Source of the DNA: Evernia prunastri
Taxonomy: Eukaryota; Ascomycota; Lecanoromycetes; Lecanorales; Parmeliaceae
Length of the DNA: 64,000 nt
Direction: 5' to 3'
Assembly (NCBI GenBank): GCA_003184365.1
Contig: NKYR01000042.1
Span: 124,001-188,000 of the forward strand
Numbering within the stretch: the first letter of the stretch is position 1; each line of letters begins with the position of its first letter. Positions 1-11,307 of this stretch are shown here, piece after piece. Under the pieces are notes generated by a model that ran no database searches, was not told the DNA's origin, and worked only from the letters and a program-made list of their open reading frames with translations. Both the position numbers and the translations under genes were made by a program.

Positions 1-1485
1 AACTTTCGGGCGCATGCATGAACTCAATGCTTCAAAAAGCGGTCAGCCCCGATGCACGACGTGCATAAGGCACAACGAGGGGTAAGAACAAAAAAAGAAA
101 GATGAATTTCACTCTTAGTCTCTTGGAAGCTTGAGTATCAAGGACTTTTTTTTGATTCGTACGCATATATATTAAACGCCAAAGCGCAGAGATGCGATTG
201 GCTGGCTCGGGGTATCTGCCACGTGTAGTAAGAAAAACAGGCAACTCCACTTTGGCATGCCCCAAAAATGCAAGATTCTTCCTTGCGATCGATTGCGATT
301 GGTAGAGATCTTTGTGACTTGACAGCTATTCTTCCAACTGGGAGCTACTACAAAGATGAACAAAAACTCACATCGCCAGGAGGTCTCATCCGACTGAAGG
401 CTGAAAGATACCGGAGCACTTGAGCAGCACAACGAGGGTCCAGGGGTAAAATGCAAAAAAGTCCTCTTGTCTGGGTTTAGGGGGGAAGATGATACATAGA
501 AGCCAATCTAATCTTAAGGCCGTAAGGTATTTTCTGTTTCCTGGATTCCTGGTCTATTGGAACCAGATTAGATTGTGAGGGAGCGGTGAAGGATTTGTAA
601 AGGGGGTTTCGGGAAAAAACAATCTTCTCACTCTAAGGTACTTACGAGTACTCCGCTGATATGATAGGCGCGTTACGCCTCGTTTAAGGCGGGAGCTTAC
701 CTTATCAATCAAATCCGTAGGGTACAATACTGAATCCTACCAGTCAGCCTTATCCGACCCTTCCCCTCCCCCTTTCCCCCAACTATTCGAGCAAGCAAGA
801 GGCACTTTCTCACTCACTACTCACACCTTCTTTGCATCCTGCATAATCGAAACCCTTTCTCCCCATTCTCCAGTCTCCAATAACAAAACGCCTTCCTGCA
901 AGAAGATGACCTATGACTCCTTTATCTCTCATACTAAATGTATACCGCTCGACGTGGCACACTATAGTATGGAGAGGGGAATGCCTCAGGCTCCTGTAAG
1001 TATCAAGCTACATACTGAAGCTAAATAAAATACGGGACCATGCTATAAACAAGGCAATGATTGGATATTCTGGCGTTTCATGATACGATGACATTTCAAA
1101 TCGTCGAAATCCATGCCGAAAGGAATTCTCCGACTGGATACTCTCACGCCTCGGCTCGAGCTCTCCGAGAGTCACGAGTAACGGTCATGCACCCCTACGC
1201 CACTATGCATGCAGAGTACCATTGGACTAGCTTGGTGGGGGGGGGGAAGGCAGGAACATTGATTGGCACTTGACAAACCGAGGATGGCCATAGTCAGTGC
1301 TTAGGGTTTTAGGGTCAAGCGTAAGCCTGACGCACATGAGTGCTTGAAGCGACACAGCCTTCTCGAAATGGTTCAGCTTGCGAATTACATAAAACTCTCC
1401 CTCTCTCAGGTCTTACTTGTGGTCTTCATATACGACACAAAAGATTCTTACGATTGATCAGAAATCAAGACATCCTCGCAAGATC
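1..1485. other. Gene-free left flank
   Basis: I see no convincing coding region here on either strand; the short open frames lack family resemblance and biased codon use. A G10 run lies at 1237-1246. A pyrimidine-rich stretch at about 750-890 resembles fungal promoter or UTR sequence, but no gene follows it directly. The last 100-200 bases probably hold the promoter and 5' UTR of the transcription factor that starts at 1486. Confidence 0.5.
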
Positions 1486-3958
1486 ATGCCCTCCACGAAG
1501 CCTTCTAACAGGGCTCGCCCTGCGGCCTCGGACACCCCGAACAGCCCTCACACCGATGACAACCAGGGTCATCGGAGAGGAAGAGCCATCAGATCATGCC
1601 TGGAATGCCGCCGCCGGAAAATGCGATGCAATCGATCACGGCCGTGCCAAAATTGCAACCGGTTCTGCAGGGACTGCGTCTATCTTCCGTTCCCAGACTG
1701 GCCGTCGGGTGCGTCAATCAACGTAAAAGCGGAAAACAGCTCACGAAGTCCGGAGCAAGGTGTCGGCCGAGCTATTCCACCATACGCCCCCACTCAGCGT
1801 CCCGGTCTGGTCCAAACATCTCCCTTCACCAACAATGGCCATGGCTTTGATCCAGATACATTGGCCCATCACGACGGCTTATACGACAGCGATATCGATG
1901 ACCAGCCCTTGGAAGTGGGCTTGCAGATCGGCAGACTTAACATCACGGAAAACCTGAATGGTGTCTTCAGGCCTCAGGTCGCCAGTCAAGTGAGCATATC
2001 CCATGCTCCTGGAGCAGAACTGACTTCAGTCATGCCAAGCGCACACGGGGGGACAACTTTGTTTCTGTGTTAACATTATTGTTTGCAGATTGCTGCACTG
2101 CTGTCTCAGCCAGCTCGTAGCGTACCCCCATACGACCCACAAACTTCCTATGGGGAACCTGCAACTCGACACCCATCAAAACAAATCCATTCAGCGGCTT
2201 CGCCTCATTACCTTGTGGCCGAACGCGTTTCCCCTCTCGAGCCTTCACCTGGCCTACTACCAACGGCCCCGAAATCATTCCTACCTCAGTCTAGGCTTGA
2301 GCAGCCAAATCGCGACGAGATCCAAGTTCTTTGCAGCCAATACTGGTATGCTGTAGACCCTCTCGCTCACGTCATTCACAGACCCTCCTTTGATGAAGAA
2401 TGTCGCAAGTACCTGCCGAATAGCCAGCTCATTGGCGCTGCTCCAGCGTCTTTCAAGGCGCTTCTGAATGCGATGTGTTTGGCCGCTGCAGTGAGTCTGC
2501 CACTCACGCAAGCCGAGAGAGTACTAGGCGTCACCCAGCAGACGCTTTTGGGCAAGCTCAAAAATGCGACAGAGAAAGCGTTGACCGATGCCAGTTTCAT
2601 GAACTCTATCGACATACAAACCCTTCAGGCTTTCACGGTTTACATGGTGAGCTCCAATTTTCTCTCTCATAAAAAACAAGAAACTTGCTTAACATGGTCA
2701 AGATCACTCTCTGTCGGGCAGAAATCTCAAGGTCGCATGCGGTCTACGTCGCAGCGCTCATCCGTCTCGGGAGGGGTGCTGGTCTCAATCGCGATGCGAG
2801 CGGCCCAGAGATGGACCCCATCGATTGTCAAGTAAGAAGACTACTTTGGCACCAGATCAGCTTCCTCGAGCTCCTTACCGCAGAAGCTCAAGGACCTCAC
2901 CCAGCAGTCTACCATGACGATTTCAGTACGCCCCTACCATTGAATATTCAAGATGAAACTCTCGGCCGGCGAAACAATGACTCAATTTCTACGTCCGGTT
3001 GGACGGACGCATTGCCCTGGACAGACGCAACCTTATCAATCATACGATCCGAATGTTGCATGTTGCAGAGACTCGTGATCGGACAGCGATTGAGAAACCA
3101 GAATGGCCAGACCGATCTCAATACCGTTCAACACCTGATCAATGTGCAGAAAACCCGCATAGAGCGCCAGTATCTTCAAAACCTTGACGAAGCCATACCA
3201 ATACAGCGCTGCGCGAAGCTTATCGGACAGCTTTTCAACGCGCGTTGCGATGCGATACTGTTACATAGACATTCACGGTTCGATGTGAACACTGGGCTGC
3301 ACGCAGATGTCCGAGAAATGTACGTGCATCACTGAGCCTGTAGCGGCAACTTCTCCTTTACTCTGAGACTGACCCATAACCCTACAGGCTCACCCAATCA
3401 AGCCTTACAGTCTGCGAGAGCACCGTCGCGCTCGAAACTGACCCGGAGCTGGCCCCCTGGATCTGGCACGCCAGAGCGCACAACGGATACGAACGGTCCA
3501 TCTTCCTCCTCATGGAAGCCCACCGCGACCCCTACGGCCCCCACGCCGAGCGCATCAACCGCGTCCTCGACCACGTCTTCGGCCCGGCCCCCAAGTACAT
3601 GACCACGCGGGAGCGGAATCGCGACATCCTCGAGCTGCTCGCCGAAGAGTTCACCAAGATGGCCGAGCACCGCAAGGCCCGGAACGCGCAGCTGACCGCG
3701 CTGTCCGACACGGGCAGCACCAGCTCCAACGAGCACTCGGGCGGCATGGCGAGGACCCCGGAGGACAGCGGACAGTGGCACCAGTGGCAGCCGGTCATGT
3801 ATCGGCACGGCTACAACAATCAGGACCTGCCGTCCGTGGGCGACGAGGGCTGGTGGCCGATTTCGATGCAGCAGGGCGCGCATTGCGACTTGACGGGGCC
3901 TCAGCACGACAGCTACACCGGGCCGCAGCAAGATTACTACAGCTATGGCATGGGCTAA
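1486..3958 (+). CDS. Zn(II)2Cys6 transcription factor with fungal-specific middle homology region
   Basis: A four-exon model (1486-1989, 2089-2646, 2703-3319, 3388-3958) gives 749 residues with all intron phases agreeing. Near the N-terminus the six cysteines of a Zn2Cys6 binuclear cluster are visible (C38, C41, C48, C54, C57, C64), with an extra cysteine at 61 and a basic stretch between the second and third. This family binds CGG-type DNA half-sites as dimers in the nucleus. From about residue 250 the YWYAVDPLAHVIHRPSF block and the later SRSHAVYVAALIRLGRGAGL block match the fungal_trans middle homology region. The tail is rich in Gln, Tyr and Gly and may be an activation segment. The start is the first ATG ahead of the cluster in an open frame. 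The target pathway cannot be told: there is no biosynthetic cluster next to it. Family is certain, exact splice sites fairly so. Confidence 0.9.
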
Positions 3959-6350
3959 GATATTCTTTCGAAAAGAGAAAATGGATGGATGGGTTGGAGC
4001 AAGAATGTCCCTTTTATAAAGATCTCTCTTTCGTTCGGTGGCAAGATGACGGAAAGAACGGATGCGATCATGCACGGTTACTCAGAGCCTGCAGGACATA
4101 CACACACACACGGAGAGTGATTTACAATGTACTATTACAAGCCTTTTTCTTTGCGACAGAAAAAAGATCTCTTCCAGTCTTTGATACCCTCACTCCTCGC
4201 ATGCGTTGGCTCGGTTACATCTAAATACCGCATTCTACGTACCTATCCACTGACCATTCACCAGCTACAGCAAGCGCTCACGAACAGCTAATTGAACAGA
4301 ACTCCTATCCCCCGCTTTACCCCCGACAAAAAAAAAAAAATGAGAGACACCTCCCTTTCCCCTGCTTCCCCTCTTCCTCCCTCCCCCACCAACCCTCTCC
4401 CCTCCCTCTACTCCCCCCTACCCCAAGCATTCATAAACCACCCACATACACGCTCTGAAAACAAAAACCCCCCCCGCCAATCAACCCCTCCCTCTCAACC
4501 AACAACCAACAACCAACAACCAATTACGAACCCCCCATCCCGGATTGGCTCAACTCCCGCCAAGGAATCAGCCCACTGTAAGACCAAGAGAGCCCCAAAA
4601 ATAGAAACTGATCACAACGCGTTCACGCGGGCTTACGTACGCAACGGTCAATGCGGGAGGAATAACGGTATTGGGCTGAGGGGGGCTGATCGCTTACTCG
4701 TGGGGCTGTACGCTAGATAACTTAGCGATGAAGTGGATGAGTGTGTGAGTGAGTGGGTACGTAAGACGTAAGAAGTCAGAAGTAAGGATGAGAATAAGCT
4801 GTAAGAAGTAATAGTGGGCATATGCTGTCAAAGGGGTAAGTCAATAAGCAGGTAAGATCTCGCTAAGCTCGCCCAGTCAAACTAGCGCAACCGGACGCAA
4901 ATAAAATGTGGGAGTATGGGTATGAGTAAGCGTGTTGGAAGTGGAAGGGGGTGTGGAAGAGGCTCGTGTTGGGTTCTCTTTCTTATTTGCGTAGAATAGG
5001 TGAGTGTGAGTGGGGCATTTTTGCAATTGGCTGAGGTGGGGTGGAGTTTTTGGTACACGTGTATGTTTGTACATAGGTAGTGATGTAAGGATGGAGGGTG
5101 GATGGATGTACGAGATACTTGCTAACAACTCGATAAGCGATAGGAATGCTAGAGATTTGGGAATCTGTTGCGGTTAGAGTACTGGTGCACCGGGGCTACA
5201 ATTCTCCATCAATAATGGTGCAATCTTTGAGCTTAGGAGTTCCTGTTGATTGATATTGGTGTGATGCTGAGGCTTAAGGGGACTTTTTCATGTGTCGGGT
5301 ACGAGTACGAGTACGACGTGAAAAGAGTACATCATGTCAAGATTTCAGGTATGTAGCAAGAATGATGTGTAGATTGCTTGAATTATTCTACCTCAGAATC
5401 TCCTGGGGGATGTCTTTGACCCCATAGAAATTTGGTGATATAGCCGACATGCGCAAAGGTCATAGCTGAGAACCCAAATTTTGACACATCAGGGTTGAAT
5501 GCCCCTTTTCTTCTCTCATTTTTATGTGCGGACTCGAGTACGAAGTGCATTCATCGCGGCCCTTCTTTTTTTTTCTTTGATTTTTTTCCCCTTAGTGCGG
5601 GCTCGAGCAAGCATCGTCGTAAGTCCATGTTGACATGCGGAAAAACAGAAGTGGATTGGTTAACCAACGAACAAGGCGTAGGGAGTATACACAGTAACCA
5701 GGAGCTGGCACGAGGCCATGTCTAGGCAGCTGTGTTATGCAGCTGTGTATCAGCTGCAGATCTCGCTCTGCGATCACGTTGTCCCTTGAGGATTTTTCAA
5801 GGTCATCGGTCTCGGAGTGAAGCGCTGGCTCGGCTTCACATCCGAGAGGCACTTCGCCTCCTGGATCGTGGCTGGCAAAGCGGGGTGCCGACCACTCGGA
5901 AGAGGCCCCGGCCAGGGGCGAAGGGGGAACATGGCCATCGCGCCGGAGAGAGTCCGAGTGTGAAAATGCTCTGGAGAGCAAATCGGATGTGTTGCCGTTG
6001 TTGGTTCTGTGTGATTGGTTTGTGGCAATCAGCGGGTACTTTTGTTTCGATACGGGTAGGTGGTTGAGGCGTGGTTATGTAGCATGTACTTTGAGAGGGC
6101 TGAAAGAGCGATAGAGAGGGGCGCGCTGGTCAAAAGTGGCTCGAGGACGTCTGGAAATCTCACGACGATGGGTTTTCCAAAAACGTAGCGATTTATGACT
6201 TTGACATCTTGACAATTGTGAAGACACTTTGCACGAGTATCACGTTGGATAGTGAAGACGTCTTCACGTGACTTTGACGTTAGGCTGAAAGAGTGTCTAG
6301 CTGCTTAGTATTGCTGCCTGGCAGAGTGGTGGGGCTTCGCTCGCTCTTGC

Positions 6351-6403
<53 letters not shown>

Positions 6404-6501
6404 CCATCATCACTGCCTTCACCATCTCGCTACTAGGTATCTTAGAGGGTCAACAATCTTGACAAAACGCCACTGCTGTACTGCCGCGCTCCTGGATTAT
6501 C
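3959..6501. other. Gene-poor 2.5 kb stretch with low-complexity sequence
   Basis: No gene is supported. The first part is the 3' region of the transcription factor gene. An A-run and C-rich low-complexity sequence occupy about 4325-4560, including repeated AACC motifs near 4500. From about 4730 to 5130 the strand is G/T-rich. The right end is the upstream region of the HET gene and carries a CAT trinucleotide array. Confidence 0.5.
6354..6401 (+). repeat. (CAT)16 trinucleotide microsatellite
   Basis: Sixteen uninterrupted CAT units lie about 100 bp upstream of the HET gene start, so they sit in its promoter or 5' UTR. A perfect array of this length is expected to vary between isolates. Confidence 0.97.
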
Positions 6502-8439
6502 ATGGATACCTACAGATACAAACGTCTCAACAACAAGAAGTCACAGATAAAGCTGATAACCTTCCTGCCCGGAACTTTCGGAAGAGAAATACGTATCAGA
6601 CTCAAGACTGTTGTCTTATCAGAAAGTCACATCCCTCGATACCAGGCGCTTTCATACGCGTGGGGTTCTACAGAAAACCACGTTAACGTATGCATCGAGG
6701 GAGTGGACGGAGGTAGCAGCCTTGCCGTGACACGGAACCTGGAAGAAGCGTTGCAGTATCTCCGATACAGCGACGTTCGGTCACGCGTGCTATGGATTGA
6801 CGCTATCTGCATTGACCAGCAAAATATCCCTGAGAGGAGCCAGCAAGTCGCTCGAATGGGCGACATATTCACGGAGGCCATGGGGGTCATTGTTTGGCTA
6901 GGTGCTTGGAGTGATGACAGCACGCTCGCGCTAAAGGCGTTGAACTCTTTGGCATCTGAGATTCATGTCCATTGGCCAACGCATGTTGTCACTCCTCTGT
7001 TGGGCGATGATGATGACAGTTGGAGCCAAGAACCGCTGCCCTTTCATTCGAAACGTGAAATTATGGATTCAATAATATGGCTACTGGATCGCGCATGGTT
7101 TTCACGTCTTTGGATTTGGCAGGAGGTTCGGCTGGCCGCTAACGGGGCTGAGATACGAAGTGGCTACGATAGTATGCCGTGGGATAATTTTCGCAGGGCG
7201 ATGGTCTGTTTGGGGACCAAGCCCATGCCAGGAGAGGACAGAATTCGACATGGGGTCACGCAAGCGTTATCTATTGCAAATTACAGCAAGCGTACCTCCT
7301 TCTGGAATGATATTCTCATGCAAACCGGGAACTGTCAATGTTCCGATGACAGGGACAGAATTTATGCAATCTTGAATCTGATACATCCTTATCATCGATC
7401 TGGTTTCGAGCCTGACTACTCAATGAGTACAGTTGAAGTCTACAAAGCGCTTATCATACATGAATTGAGGATGTCTCTCAATCTGATTCTTCTATCTCAC
7501 TGCGAACCCGAAGGGAATAAGACTAGAGACCTCCCGTCTTGGGTCCCAGACTTCAGCACGCCCAGAAAAAGCGGTCGAAACTCCGACCTGAGTAATACTC
7601 GATCATCCAGGGCATATGCTGTGGTCCAAAATGAGAGTGTCTTGATGGCGACCGGTTGTTGTGTAGGAACAACTTGCACGCTCGCGGCGATACCCATTCG
7701 GCACCAAGCATGGATCGCCTCTGAAGCGCAGCAATTCGTGAAAACGAGGCTTAAACAGGACACTTACATAGCTAGAGGTAGCATGATCGAGGCTCTTTGT
7801 CGCACTCTATGCTGTGACAATTTCTCTGAAAGATACCAGCCTCCTTTGCCGGGATATCCAAGTCTCAAAGAGAGCAAGGAGTACCTGCTGGGGTTAATGG
7901 ACTCAGGAAAACCTAATTATCATCCATTGTATCCTAGTAGCGTGATCAAAGCAGCCCAAGGGCGAGTGTTCTTCACAACTTTAGAAGGCTACATTGGCCT
8001 GGCACCCGCTGCAGCCGAACCACAAGATCAGGTTTCCGTTCTTCTCGGATGCCGTAGTCCTATGGTCCTGCGATCAGATGGATCAAACCATTACAAAGTG
8101 GTTGGTGGGTGCTACATCCATGGAATGATGGAAGACGAGGCCTTTCTTGGTCCCATGTATAGTAATTGGAGATACGTGAGGAGTTATTCACCGCGTGTAG
8201 AGCGTGACTGCTTGGTTTCAGTCAATGATGTAACGGGTGAGACACGAGTCGAGGATCCGAGGCTTGATGGCGTACCTCTACCACCGGGATGGCGGGTGGC
8301 AAGTCATGACTGCGAAAATGAGTACATGTTGTTTTCGAATGATGACACTGGAGAAATTGATGTCTGGTATGACCCGCGACTAAGCCCGGAATCACTGAAA
8401 GAACGTGGAGTCCACCTGCAAGATTTTGCGCTGGTGTGA
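6502..8439 (+). CDS. HET-domain protein with tandem WW-like C-terminal repeats
   Basis: Intronless, 645 residues. The heterokaryon-incompatibility (HET) domain begins near residue 46: YQALSYAWG at 48-56, then RVLWIDAICIDQQN about 40 residues later and VIVWLG at 129-134, in the usual order. HET proteins trigger programmed cell death when unlike fungal cells fuse; the domain is distantly TIR-like. The last 90 residues hold two similar units, about 555-592 and 593-627. The second begins LPPGW and ends TGEIDVWYDPRL, which has the spacing of a WW domain (first Trp, Tyr, Asn-x-x-Thr, second Trp-x-x-Pro). The first has TGETRVEDPRL but Val in place of the second Trp. A conserved-looking tail (PESLKERGVHLQDFALV) follows. 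The start is the first in-frame ATG, just before the N-terminal block. No partner gene is adjacent on the same strand. Confidence 0.9.
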   Translation: MDTYRYKRLNNKKSQIKLITFLPGTFGREIRIRLKTVVLSESHIPRYQALSYAWGSTENHVNVCIEGVDGGSSLAVTRNLEEALQYLRYSDVRSRVLWIDAICIDQQNIPERSQQVARMGDIFTEAMGVIVWLGAWSDDSTLALKALNSLASEIHVHWPTHVVTPLLGDDDDSWSQEPLPFHSKREIMDSIIWLLDRAWFSRLWIWQEVRLAANGAEIRSGYDSMPWDNFRRAMVCLGTKPMPGEDRIRHGVTQALSIANYSKRTSFWNDILMQTGNCQCSDDRDRIYAILNLIHPYHRSGFEPDYSMSTVEVYKALIIHELRMSLNLILLSHCEPEGNKTRDLPSWVPDFSTPRKSGRNSDLSNTRSSRAYAVVQNESVLMATGCCVGTTCTLAAIPIRHQAWIASEAQQFVKTRLKQDTYIARGSMIEALCRTLCCDNFSERYQPPLPGYPSLKESKEYLLGLMDSGKPNYHPLYPSSVIKAAQGRVFFTTLEGYIGLAPAAAEPQDQVSVLLGCRSPMVLRSDGSNHYKVVGGCYIHGMMEDEAFLGPMYSNWRYVRSYSPRVERDCLVSVNDVTGETRVEDPRLDGVPLPPGWRVASHDCENEYMLFSNDDTGEIDVWYDPRLSPESLKERGVHLQDFALV

Positions 8440-8933
8440 ATCGAGGGAAGAAGATGGATGACTGGACGTGGCGGCCTTAGCAACGAATTTCCTACCACTA
8501 GTGACAATGCATTACGTGACACTAAGGGCTCATCTGAGGATACGATGGTTTTCAAAGCTTTCATGTGCATAAAGGAGCGACATATTTGAAGAGTGAATTC
8601 TGGCGCCACTACACGCTAGTCCAAGCCGGACTAGTGCCCAGATAAGGTAAACACCAGAATCTGGTTCATTTCATCGCTTTTCAATTCACACAGCAGCTTG
8701 AAAAATCGTGTGAGAGCTAAACTTTAGTCAACATGTCAGCCTGCTGATTGCAAGCATGTTTTTTTCCCCACATGGCCAATAGAAGCCCAGCTCGCCCGCA
8801 TTGGTGCCGATGACTAAGCAAGTCTTGGCAATATAGAGAGCAAACACTCTTCTAGATGATCAATCAACTACATAAATGCTTCATCAGGTGCCCAATCACC
8901 GTCTGACACAACACCAACTATGCGTGAGGCGCA
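8440..8933. other. Intergenic, contains a dispersed repeat copy and a short upstream ORF
   Basis: This holds the 3' end of the HET gene and the promoter of the gene at 8934. Its right half is one copy of a diverged repeat whose second copy lies 21 kb away (see 8733-8908). Confidence 0.6.
8733..8908 (+). repeat. Diverged dispersed repeat, copy A
   Basis: About 176 bp related to 30174-30355 on the same strand. Shared blocks in the same order are ATGTCAGCCTGC, a CGCCCGCA-like block, GATGACTAAG followed by CTTGGCAATAT, GCAAACACTC, an ATCAGG(T/C)GCC block and TCACCGTCTGACA. Many differences are C/T or A/G transitions. This copy ends just before the start codon of the gene at 8934. It may be a relic of a short mobile element or a duplicated promoter. 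Confidence 0.75.
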
Positions 8934-8970
8934 ATGGCTCGTCGGTCACCCTACATCGAAGCCACTATAG
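8920..8970 (+). promoter_or_regulatory. Overlapping upstream ORF
   Basis: An ATG at 8920 opens a 16-codon frame ending TAG at 8968-8970. It overlaps, out of frame, the likely start codon at 8934, so scanning ribosomes would meet it first. It could reduce translation of the main frame, if the transcript begins upstream of it. Confidence 0.45.
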
Positions 8971-9641
8971 CAAGCAAGGAGTGTGATATCAAGGAATGGC
9001 ATCCAACAACAGAATGTGAACATTCAGCAGAAGAGGAGGTCCGAAGACTCCGCAAGTTAAAGTCCAACTTGTTCAGTCCGCGTGAACATGACGTACCAGC
9101 TCCTCAAAAAGACATGTCAGCTCTCATCCCTGTCAGACTCTCACGGGAATCACTATTGACTCATAGCAGCATGATCCGCAACTACTCCACCTCACCCTTC
9201 CTGCGACTTCCTCCTGAAGTCCGGGTCCGCATCTATGGCCTTGTGCTCGGTGGCAAGCAGTTGTGGATTGGGCACAATGGTTCCTATCTTGAATTGGTAG
9301 CTTCAGAGAAAACCATTCCAGGCCAGGACGCACAGCTGGAGCAGTTCACCCAGTGGCTCCACAGGTGCGGAAACCTCTATCATTCCTCGGCTGATCCTTC
9401 CATCAGCCCCTTAACCATCGGCAACGTAATTCACCTTGGCCTTTTGCGTGTCTGCAGACAAATCTACACCGAGACTGCTCTAATGCCTTACACTCTCAAC
9501 ACGTTCACTTTCAGTGACGACTCCACGAGGAAATCGTTCGAGCAGAGTGCGCGACCTGGCAAGAAGAGGGTGCAGAAGAAGGCAGTGGGGAAATACAAGA
9601 TCGCTACATGGAACGAGCTTTATGAGAGATATCGAGCTTGA
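8934..9641 (+). CDS. DUF7730-like (F-box-adjacent family) protein
   Basis: Single exon, 235 residues. After a variable charged N-terminus comes FLRLPPEVRVRIYGLVLGG, typical of the many fungal proteins annotated as DUF7730 or F-box-like. Then come LLRVCRQIYTETALMPYTLNTFTF and a basic segment rich in Lys and Arg. The LPPE(V/I)RxxIY and LLxVCRQIYxE motifs are the hallmarks. The function of the family is unknown; it is heavily expanded in dothideomycetes. The length is short for the family, and the C-terminal part usually seen after the second motif may be missing. Repeat copy A and an overlapping upstream ORF lie immediately 5'. Confidence 0.75.
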   Translation: MARRSPYIEATIASKECDIKEWHPTTECEHSAEEEVRRLRKLKSNLFSPREHDVPAPQKDMSALIPVRLSRESLLTHSSMIRNYSTSPFLRLPPEVRVRIYGLVLGGKQLWIGHNGSYLELVASEKTIPGQDAQLEQFTQWLHRCGNLYHSSADPSISPLTIGNVIHLGLLRVCRQIYTETALMPYTLNTFTFSDDSTRKSFEQSARPGKKRVQKKAVGKYKIATWNELYERYRA

Positions 9642-10021
9642 GCGTAAGGTGTCACTGGTTCCTTCGTCAGAAATCAGGGGCGTTTGGAACTATGGGAGCG
9701 ACATTGTTATTCCAGCTGCTGCAATCAGGACTCTCCCAAAAAAAAGGATAACGGATCACAGGAACACGCTCTGGTTCGACTGGACGTGGCTTTGACATAC
9801 AGGTGTTGCATCCTTGTCAGCTAGAAAGGAATGAAACCAATCAGGTTAAGCCCTCACGGCGTCCACCGAATGTGCCACGAATTGATACCCGCAACTTCCA
9901 CATTCCTTGCACGCTTTTCTCTCCAAGCACTACAAGTCCGAAGAAAATTGCACACATTCTCGAGCCTAGTACGCGTCACCTCCCAACGCCCGCTCGAAGC
10001 CTCCGTCTCATTCCTACCGTA
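9642..10021. other. Intergenic; open frame continues antisense past a TGA
   Basis: No separate gene is supported. On the minus strand the frame of the hypothetical gene that ends at 10022 stays open beyond its TGA to a second TGA at 9854-9856, adding about 55 codons. Confidence 0.35.
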
Positions 10022-10583
10022 TCATCCGCAACGACACTCCACGGCTGCCTTCCCATCCAGCCTCCTCTCTAGCATCGTCTCCACGTAGCCAAACCTCACC
10101 TCGGACAACACGAACAAATACGCGTAGCAGGGGTAGGTGTGCTCGGCAAAAAGATGCGCGAACCTCTGCTCGGCCATCAAAAGCACGTCCTCTATCGAAC
10201 CAAGGTTCGTCGAAGAGGCGACGGAAGGAGGGAAGTATGGACGCGGCGCAGCGTCATGCGGTTGGGTCCGAGCGTCGAGCGATGGCGGGCTCTGGAGGAA
10301 TGTTGGAAGTAAAGCTGTAGGAAATGCGGGGCGCACCGTAGTAGAGGACCCTATGTTGAGCACGCAGGCTCTCGTGGTCAGAGTCAAAAATGGAGCTGTC
10401 GTTTCCATGCGAGTGATTGATTGTATTGTGGGCGTCCTGTTTGGATGTTGGAGAGCAGGAGTTGGACTGGTGGGCGGAGATCATGAGTTTGATTTTGTCA
10501 GCGCCACAGAGGAATAGTGGGGGGTTAGGATAGGCGGCTACGAAGGCTGAATGCCAGGGCGGGTTGTGGTATGGTGAGATCAT
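10022..10583 (-). CDS. Hypothetical protein, two exons
   Basis: I do not recognise this protein. The model is exon 10583-10364, intron 10363-10315 (49 nt, GTGCTC...CTACAG) and exon 10314-10022, about 170 residues, with phases agreeing across the intron. The first exon begins MISPYHNPPWHSAF. The second ends with a protein-like segment (EDVLLMAEQRFAHLFAEHTY, then YLFVLSEVRFGYVETMLERR). No signal peptide or known motif is visible. The stop is a TGA after ECRCG, and the same frame remains open for 55 more codons, so a longer ancestral protein or a missed intron is possible. Plus-strand frames overlap here but look less protein-like. Confidence 0.4.
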
Positions 10584-11198
10584 CGACGATTCTTGCTTAT
10601 AGATCTGTCAGTGTGGAGGATGAGATTGGGGTGGGTATCGATGGGATGAAGAGAGGGTACTGACATGTTTGTCCATATTAATGAGATTTTGGGAAGAGGA
10701 GAGTGGGAGAGCTGGGAAGAAGATGTCAAAATTTGCGCTTTCATGTTTGGTGTATCGTGTGAAATGAGATTTTAAGAAGAGTATGGGTATTTAGTTAAGG
10801 CTTCAGAAACCTCTGTCGGATCTAGCAATTCCTATGACCTGACCTATGAAAGATAGAACTTAATCTGATCAAGACTGACTCTCAGAGACACATCCTGAGG
10901 CTATGACTTTGCCTGATCATCAAAGACTTCTCTTCACCTCGGACGCATTGATCGAATTATAAGGACCTCGACGAATTCCGATTCTTCTTTGGCAAGCGAT
11001 ATCTTGCCCAAGTTCAAGCCCACTGTATTGTCTTAGCCTTCAGCAGACTTGTTTGTTCTCGTAAGCCTAACTCTATACATATATTGTTATAGCACTGTCC
11101 ATATGAGGCTCATGAGCCACAGACTTTAAAATAGGACTGGGCGGGAAGAAAGGATCCGAAAGCCAGCTGTGAAAGAAAGACATAGTGCTCGGAACCTT
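10584..11198. other. Intergenic
   Basis: No coding region is supported. The left part is likely promoter of the minus-strand hypothetical gene; the right end abuts the fold-back element. Confidence 0.45.
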
Positions 11199-11307
11199 TA
11201 TCACCTGGTGCGGTGGTAAGTCACACCATACCCCGGATAGTGCCCTCGGGGTGCGTTATCCGGGTAGTCCTCGAGCAGGGTGTGACTTATTACCGCATAA
11301 GGTGATA
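11199..11307. mobile_element. MITE-like fold-back element flanked by TA
   Basis: A 105-bp sequence (11201-11305) is flanked on both sides by TA. Its terminal arms of 27 bp (11201-11227 and 11279-11305) are inverted repeats with four mismatches, all G/C versus A/T differences. Inside, CCGGATA and TATCCGG near 11234 and 11257 continue the pairing, so nearly the whole element can fold back. Terminal inverted repeats with a TA duplication are what a Tc1/mariner-type transposase leaves. No transposase gene is present in the element or elsewhere in the window. Confidence 0.65.

Noticed and set aside
3398..4075. Long minus-strand open frame (225 codons) opposite the last exon of the transcription factor
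   Set aside because: It is antisense to a well-supported exon and arises from its G/C-rich third positions; no domain.
6354..6401. CAT array as a CRISPR or coding His/Ile/Ser repeat
   Set aside because: A plain trinucleotide microsatellite with no spacers, lying upstream of the HET start codon.
10137..10517. Plus-strand frame of 126 codons
   Set aside because: Composition is not protein-like and it overlaps the better-supported minus-strand two-exon model.
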